Shown: positions 59,353-64,000 of the stretch, one piece after another | How the letters are laid out: each line of letters begins with the position of its first letter | Numbering within the stretch: position 1 is the stretch's first letter | Assembly: GCA_022009755.1 (NCBI GenBank) | Contig: CP091722.1 | Location: 504,001-568,000 of the forward strand | DNA length: 64,000 nucleotides | Reading direction: 5' to 3' | From: Oscillospiraceae bacterium | Lineage (GTDB): Bacteria > Bacillota > Clostridia > Christensenellales > QALW01 | Notes under the pieces: generated by a model | Database searches by the model: none | The model's input: only the letters and a program-made list of their open reading frames with translations | Told to the model about the DNA's origin: nothing | Program-made: the position numbers and the translations under genes

Positions 59353-59971
59353 TCAGCTTTCGGCATCCGCCGTATGCGAATCCTCCGCAGTATCATCGGG
59401 CTGCTTGTTGTCCGCCGCATTATTATGCCGCTGTCCGCACGGACGGAACACGTTTATAACCGCATACTGCACCATGGCAAGAACGCTCAGTATGACCGCA
59501 CACCATACAAGTATGTCCAGTATCATTCCACCCGTTTCCGATGCAAACCAAAAATCACGGAAGAAACACAGGCATACGGTCAGACTGAAAAAGAACGAAG
59601 CCAGTTTTCCGAAAATATTCGAATACACCGCATATCCGCGCTTTTTTGTGATTATCAGTCCGCCTGCCAGCATAAGCAATTCTTTTGCAAAAACGATGAC
59701 GACCGGAATAACAGGAATCATGCCTTTTATCGCAAGGCAAATCACCGCGCCAACCTGCATAAGCTTGTCGGCCAAAGGGTCAAACAGTTTTTCCGAATTC
59801 CGAAACAACATTCCACCTTCGTGCAAGATAGCCGTCCAGCAAATCTGATGCCGATGCAAGCAGGAAAACCGCAAATGCAATGCGCACATCACAGGTAAAA
59901 AACACTGCTGCGAAAACCGGAACAAGCAAAAGCCGGAATGCCGTAATCAAATTCGGAATATGTCTTTTCAT
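59353..59971 (-). CDS. pgsA: CDP-diacylglycerol-glycerol-3-phosphate phosphatidyltransferase, frameshifted as sequenced
   Basis: A membrane enzyme of about 206 residues making phosphatidylglycerol phosphate. The CDP-alcohol phosphotransferase signature is DLLDGYLARRWNVVSEFG then DPLADK. The frame breaks in five T (59788-59792) where four give EFGKLFDPLADK. The C-terminus has an acidic hydrophilic tail. This is the one break that fits insertion of a base better than loss. Typical helices begin after MKRHIPNLITAFRLLLVP. Confidence 0.9.
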
Positions 59972-60092
59972 ATTTCACCGATAAAGCTTAATTTTTGCGA
60001 AAGGCCCCTATATAATAAACAGGCTTCCCGCGATTCTGCATGATTATAATACAGAAACAGCATTTTTGCAAGCACAAACAGCATCTTATGCC

Positions 60093-61493
60093 TTATACAG
60101 GCTGGATACCCTGCTTAGCATCCGTAAGCTCCGTATTAAGGCGATACTTTTCCGCCTGGCGCTTTTTGAAGAAATCCAGCGCAACCTTCGGGAACAGCGC
60201 ATAGGACAAGACATCCTCTTCCTGCTCGATATACTCGCCGATCTCCGATTTATACTTTTGATACTCCGGCTCAAGCAGATCCGCCGGACGACAGGTAATC
60301 ACGCTGTCATTTCCGATGCATTTTGCCCGCACCTCTTCATTGACCTCGCCCGGCAAATGTCCGTATTCGCCCCGCATCAAGCCCTTGGATTCCTTTGTGA
60401 CCATCTTGTAGCGCTCCCCGGCGATAACATTGAACACCGCCTGTGTTCCTACGATTTGGCTGGTGGGCGTAACAAGCGGCGGATACCCGAAATCAGCGCG
60501 AACTCGCGGAACTTCGGCAAGCACCTCGGGCAGCAGCTCTTCCTTTCCCGCCTGCTTAAGCTGACTTATAAGGTTTGAAAGCATTCCGCCGGGAACCTGA
60601 TACCTGAGGGTGTTTGTATCAACGCGCAATACCTTTGGGTCAAGGAAGCCGTCGTCCGCCAATCTCTTTGCAACCTTGCGGAAATGCTCGCTTATCGGGC
60701 TCAGCTGAGCAAGATCAATGCCGGTGTCATACTGCGTGCCGGCAAGAGTTGCAACAAGCGGCTCCGTAGCCGGCTGGCTTGTGCCGTTGGCAAGAGGAGA
60801 AAGCGCGGTATCCACAATGTCCACCCCTGCCTCAATAGCCTTAAGATATGTCATATCTCCTATTCCGCAGGTATTATGCGTATGCAGGTGAATCGGTACA
60901 TTTATGCGCTGCTTAAGGCGCGATACCAAATCGTATGCATCATAAGGCAGCAAAAGATTTGCCATATCCTTAATGCAAATGGTATCAGCACCCATGTCCA
61001 CCATACGCGATGCCAGCTCCACAAAATATTCGGTAGTGTGAACCGGACTTTTCGTATAGCTTATGGCACATTCCGCAATGCCATTATGCTCCTTACATGC
61101 CTTGACGGCGCGCTCGATATTTCTAAGATCATTAAGCGCATCAAAAATACGGATAATGTCTATGCCGTTATCAATGGAACGCTTTACAAACTCATCCACT
61201 ACATCATCGGCATAATGCTTGTATCCAAGCAGATTCTGTCCGCGCAGCAGCATCTGAAGCTTCGTATTGGGCAATGCCTTGCGAAGCTGACGCAGACGGT
61301 CCCACGGATCTTCGTTCAGAAAGCGGAGGCAGGCGTCAAATGTAGCCCCTCCCCAGCATTCCAGCGAATAATATCCCACTTTATCAAGCTTATCGCAAAC
61401 AGGAAGCATCTCATCCAGCCGCATTCTTGTTGCAGCCTGAGACTGATGTGCATCTCTGAGGATCGTATCTGTAATTAAAACTTTATGCGACAT
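60093..61493 (-). CDS. oadA: Carboxyltransferase subunit, oxaloacetate decarboxylase alpha / transcarboxylase 5S type
   Basis: A 466-residue pyruvate/oxaloacetate carboxyltransferase. The metal and substrate sites are in TDTILRDAHQSQAATRM and HLHTHNTCGIGDMTYLKAIEAG, with a C-terminal conserved carboxylase region. It ends without a biotinyl domain, so it uses the separate biotin protein at 62811. The ATG at 61493 has GGAG eight bases upstream; an ATG six bases earlier is too close. It is the last gene of the decarboxylase cluster. Confidence 0.93.
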   Translation of the reverse strand: MSHKVLITDTILRDAHQSQAATRMRLDEMLPVCDKLDKVGYYSLECWGGATFDACLRFLNEDPWDRLRQLRKALPNTKLQMLLRGQNLLGYKHYADDVVDEFVKRSIDNGIDIIRIFDALNDLRNIERAVKACKEHNGIAECAISYTKSPVHTTEYFVELASRMVDMGADTICIKDMANLLLPYDAYDLVSRLKQRINVPIHLHTHNTCGIGDMTYLKAIEAGVDIVDTALSPLANGTSQPATEPLVATLAGTQYDTGIDLAQLSPISEHFRKVAKRLADDGFLDPKVLRVDTNTLRYQVPGGMLSNLISQLKQAGKEELLPEVLAEVPRVRADFGYPPLVTPTSQIVGTQAVFNVIAGERYKMVTKESKGLMRGEYGHLPGEVNEEVRAKCIGNDSVITCRPADLLEPEYQKYKSEIGEYIEQEEDVLSYALFPKVALDFFKKRQAEKYRLNTELTDAKQGIQPV

Positions 61494-61526
61494 AATCATA
61501 TCTCCTTTGAATCAACGCAAAAGCTG

Positions 61527-62699
61527 TTATGCAAACAGTGACAGCAGCACGCCCGCGGCAACGGCCGAGCCGATAACTCCCGCCACATTGGGTCCCATAG
61601 CGTGCATAAGCAGGAAGTTGCGCGGGTTCTCCTGCTGGCCGACCTTCTGGCATACTCTTGCCGCCATCGGAACCGCCGAAACTCCGGCTGCGCCTATCAG
61701 CGGGTTTATCTTGCCGCGCGTGAGCTTGCACAGGAGTTTTCCTCCCAGAAGACCGCAAACGGTCGCAAAGCAAAAAGCGCACAGGCCCATAACGATTATT
61801 TCAAGAGTTCTTAACTGCAGGAAGTTTGTGCCTGAGGCCATCGCGCCTACTGACAGACCCAGCATAACGGTTACTATATTGCACAGCTCATTCTGAAGCG
61901 TTTTGCTCAGCCGCTCCGTAACGCCGCATTCTCTTATAAGGTTGCCGAACATAAGGCTGCCTATAAGCGGTGCGGTATCCGGTATAAGCAGTATAACAAG
62001 CAGAGATACCGCCACAGGGAACACTATTTTTTCCGTTTTTGATACCTCTCGCAGCTGCTTCATTTCAATGCGCCGCTCCGCCTTGGTTGTGCACAGCTTC
62101 ATAAGCGGCGGCTGAATAAGCGGTATAAGCGCCATATACGAATACGCCGCAATCGCTATTGCCGGAAGCAGCTCCGGGTTAAGCATAACGGTAACATAAA
62201 TTGCCGTAGGTCCGTCCGCACCGCCGATAATTGCCGTGCACGCAGCATCGAGGTTTGAAAAACCGATAAGCCGTGCAAGAATAAATACAAGAAATATTCC
62301 GCCCTGCGCAGCAGCTCCCAGCAGTAGGCTGATCGGGTTTGCAATCATAGGCCCGAAATCCGTCATCGCTCCTACCGCCATAAATATAAGGCAGGGAAAA
62401 ATTTTCAGCTCCACGCCCAAATGCAAGTAGTACAGCAAGCCTCCCACATTACCGTTTGCATCACTCGGCGGATCCATTATTCCTCCGAACGGAAGGTTTG
62501 CAAGCAGCATTCCGAATGCAATCGGAAGCAGCAGCAGCGGCTCGTATTTTTTACCCACCGCTAAATAAATCAACACGCAGGCTATCACCAGCATAACCGG
62601 ATACTGCCATTTGTCAAATGCGGCAAATCCGGTTTTTTCTATCATATCCTTCAGCGCACCCAGAATATCTATGCCGGTTTCCTGCGATGCTTCAAGCAA
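61527..62699 (-). CDS. oadB: Sodium-translocating decarboxylase beta subunit
   Basis: A 390-residue, multi-helix sodium pump subunit (OadB/GcdB/MmdB). It carries IIGGADGPTAIYVTVML with the conserved Asp, and GAAGVSAVPMAARVCQ. Decarboxylation of carboxybiotin on the cytoplasmic side drives sodium export. The TTG start at 62699 has no good ribosome site; an ATG at 62712 would fit if one T were removed from the T5 run between them, so the N-terminus is uncertain. Confidence 0.93.
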   Translation of the reverse strand: MLEASQETGIDILGALKDMIEKTGFAAFDKWQYPVMLVIACVLIYLAVGKKYEPLLLLPIAFGMLLANLPFGGIMDPPSDANGNVGGLLYYLHLGVELKIFPCLIFMAVGAMTDFGPMIANPISLLLGAAAQGGIFLVFILARLIGFSNLDAACTAIIGGADGPTAIYVTVMLNPELLPAIAIAAYSYMALIPLIQPPLMKLCTTKAERRIEMKQLREVSKTEKIVFPVAVSLLVILLIPDTAPLIGSLMFGNLIRECGVTERLSKTLQNELCNIVTVMLGLSVGAMASGTNFLQLRTLEIIVMGLCAFCFATVCGLLGGKLLCKLTRGKINPLIGAAGVSAVPMAARVCQKVGQQENPRNFLLMHAMGPNVAGVIGSAVAAGVLLSLFA

Positions 62700-62810
62700 C
62701 TGAAAAAGTCATGGTATTAAACCGCACTTTTACTGAAAAAGCGTCCTTTCATGAGTTTTTTAGCCTTCAACAATGTTAAAAAGCCGTTTTATTCATATTA
62801 AATGAATATC

Positions 62811-63188
62811 TCAGGCAAGATACAGCAAAATATCGCCCGTGCCGACCTCCGCACCCTTTGAGGCGACAATTTCCGAAACAGTGCCGTCGGAGGGCGCCAG
62901 TATCTCGTTTTCCATCTTCATGGCTTCCAGAATCATAAGCACATCTCCGGCCTTTACTGCCTGTCCTTTGGATGCCCGCACCTCAAGAACGGTGCCCGGC
63001 AGCGGCGCTTTAACCGGATTTCCCGCACCCGAAACAGCTGCCGGCTTTACCGCAGCAGGCTTATTCTCTGCCGGCTGCACTGCCGTACGGGTCTGCTCCT
63101 TCACCGCAGGCTGCACCGAAGCGGCATCCTTTTCTTCAACTTCCACATCATAGCTGACACCGTTTACCGTTACAATAAATTTTCTCAT
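62811..63188 (-). CDS. Biotin carrier protein of the decarboxylase
   Basis: A 125-residue protein with an N-terminal domain of about 30 residues, an Ala/Pro-rich flexible linker, and a C-terminal biotinyl domain with the attachment motif EAMKMENEI (Lys is biotinylated). It carries the carboxyl group between carboxyltransferase and the OadB pump. It resembles the gamma subunit of glutaconyl-CoA and methylmalonyl-CoA decarboxylases. Confidence 0.95.
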   Translation of the reverse strand: MRKFIVTVNGVSYDVEVEEKDAASVQPAVKEQTRTAVQPAENKPAAVKPAAVSGAGNPVKAPLPGTVLEVRASKGQAVKAGDVLMILEAMKMENEILAPSDGTVSEIVASKGAEVGTGDILLYLA

Positions 63189-63236
63189 TATTTCTACCGA
63201 CCCTTCAAATTAAAAATTCAAATATGCTTATATGCC

Positions 63237-63590
63237 TTAACGGGCATCGCGTCTGCGAATGCTTTTAATAATAAAGCGTTCGTTGCTGTCGCCTTGACCG
63301 TAAAAGCAGGCGATCGCCGCACTGATAACCGCAGCCAGCTCCTGATTGGCCTCCTTTTCGTCTGCCAAAGCAGCATTCACACTGCCTGACACCGCTTCGG
63401 GCTGCTTTTCTTCGCACTTTGCGGCGCTGTCTTTTGCCTCCCCGCTTTTAGCGCGTTTTGATCCGATACGCTGGAAAAGCTTCATTATGGGACCAAAAAC
63501 ACGAATAAAGCCAATTATCAGCAACAGCATTGCTATCGTCACTGCCATGCCCAGCAGCGCCACCTTCAGACTGTCAACAAAAGCGTTCAT
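63237..63590 (-). CDS. OadG-family small membrane subunit
   Basis: A 117-residue protein with one N-terminal helix (SLKVALLGMAVTIAMLLLIIGFIRVF), a charged linker and the C-terminal motif ELAAVISAAIACFYG...FIIKSIRRRD, typical of OadG/MmdE-type subunits that hold the decarboxylase complex together on the membrane. Confidence 0.92.
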   Translation of the reverse strand: MNAFVDSLKVALLGMAVTIAMLLLIIGFIRVFGPIMKLFQRIGSKRAKSGEAKDSAAKCEEKQPEAVSGSVNAALADEKEANQELAAVISAAIACFYGQGDSNERFIIKSIRRRDAR

Positions 63591-63649
63591 ATCTTACATT
63601 CCGTATCTGCCCATGCATCCTTTTTGAAAAAATATAGTTTTTAAAGAAA

Positions 63650-64000
63650 CTAAAACGGCATAACATGACGCCTTGCCGCTTCGCGCCGTTTGTTACGCAA
63701 ACAGTCAAGTGCGGCACACAGGCTTATTCTGGTGTTTTCCGGCTCAATTGGCTGATCAACACATCCCGCTGCCGCGGCTGCATAAACATCCATTTCGTTC
63801 TGCTGATATTCTTTTTCCATATCTTTTCGCGCAGAAACGGGATTCTCACTTGCACGCAGCCTCTCAGCGCCCTGCATCGCAACGGCCGTAGCGGCATCCA
63901 CAAGACCTATGCGTGCGTTGTTCCATGCAAATACAACATCCGCACCTATGCTCTTGCTGCCCATGATCGTATATGCGCTGCCTACCGCCTCTTTTGTGAT
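63650..64000 (-). CDS. Acyl-CoA decarboxylase/carboxyltransferase alpha subunit (MmdA type), 5' end outside window
   Basis: The last about 116 residues of a carboxyltransferase of the methylmalonyl-CoA decarboxylase / propionyl-CoA carboxylase beta type. The visible part ITKEAVGSAYTIMGSKSIGADVVFAWNNARIGL matches the conserved C-terminal region, and the end RREAARRHVMPF is typical. The frame is open to the window edge. Its presence with oadA means the cluster has both a 12S-like and a 5S-like carboxyltransferase sharing one biotin carrier. Confidence 0.88.
   Translation of the reverse strand: MTKEAVGSAYTIMGSKSIGADVVFAWNNARIGLVDAATAVAMQGAERLRASENPVSARKDMEKEYQQNEMDVYAAAAAGCVDQPIEPENTRISLCAALDCLRNKRREAARRHVMPF

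Noticed and set aside
1..64000. CRISPR array, rRNA operon, prophage or large genomic island
   Set aside because: No spaced direct repeats, rRNA sequence, integrase or phage structural genes were seen; the only mobile element is the IS200 type.

Overview
The window is one chromosomal stretch of a Clostridia-type Firmicute, probably an uncultured anaerobe of moderate GC. The signs are a DnaD/DnaI-type primosome pair, SecDF as separate proteins, the SCIFF peptide with its radical-SAM maturase, an Rnf complex with an RseC-family protein, T-box leaders on tRNA synthetase genes, a prfB programmed frameshift, and the order secD-secF-recJ-apt-relA-dtd-MBL-hemZ-hisS-aspS. Nearly all genes lie on the minus strand, so operons read from high to low coordinates.

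Layout. 1-4.5 kb: a purine-salvage operon (xpt, a BMP-family lipoprotein, ABC ATPase, permease) behind a PurR-type operator. 4.6-13.5 kb: an aconitase-like hydratase, Ppx/GppA and the complete rnfCDGEAB set. 13.6-20 kb: a two-subunit TauE/SafE exporter, an anchored beta-sandwich protein, a dnaD-dnaI pair and an M1 metallopeptidase lipoprotein. 20-26 kb: the accessory part, with an HTH regulator, a DUF6514-like protein, a GH78-like glycosidase, an MFS transporter, tRNA-Leu(TAG) and an IS200-type element. 26-40 kb: glyA, a thioredoxin without CxxC, rseC, aspS-hisS under a T-box, hemZ, an MBL hydrolase, dtd, relA, apt and recJ. 40-52 kb: secF, secD, a gamma-carbonic anhydrase, the SCIFF pair, tsaD, prfB, secA and a Cys/Asp-rich small protein. 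52-60 kb: efp, an M24 peptidase, a TIM-barrel nuclease, yqeG, folC, valS under a T-box, and pgsA. 60-64 kb: a sodium-pumping biotin decarboxylase cluster.

Energy metabolism is coherent: Rnf couples ferredoxin:NAD oxidoreduction to an ion gradient, and the decarboxylase cluster pumps sodium from carboxylate decarboxylation. Purine handling is also coherent (xpt with nucleoside uptake, plus apt and relA).

The most striking property of the sequence is 23 apparent frameshifts in 21 genes, including essential single-copy ones (secA, valS, aspS, hisS, glyA). Nearly all sit in short homopolymer runs and most look like contractions, so uncorrected consensus error is the simplest reading. Frameshifted genes are annotated here as single loci. 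The best biological leads are the paired PurBox-like repeats at three sites, the SCIFF precursor with an extra cysteine, the HTH gene with an in-frame stop before a membrane helix, and the thioredoxin lacking its first catalytic cysteine.
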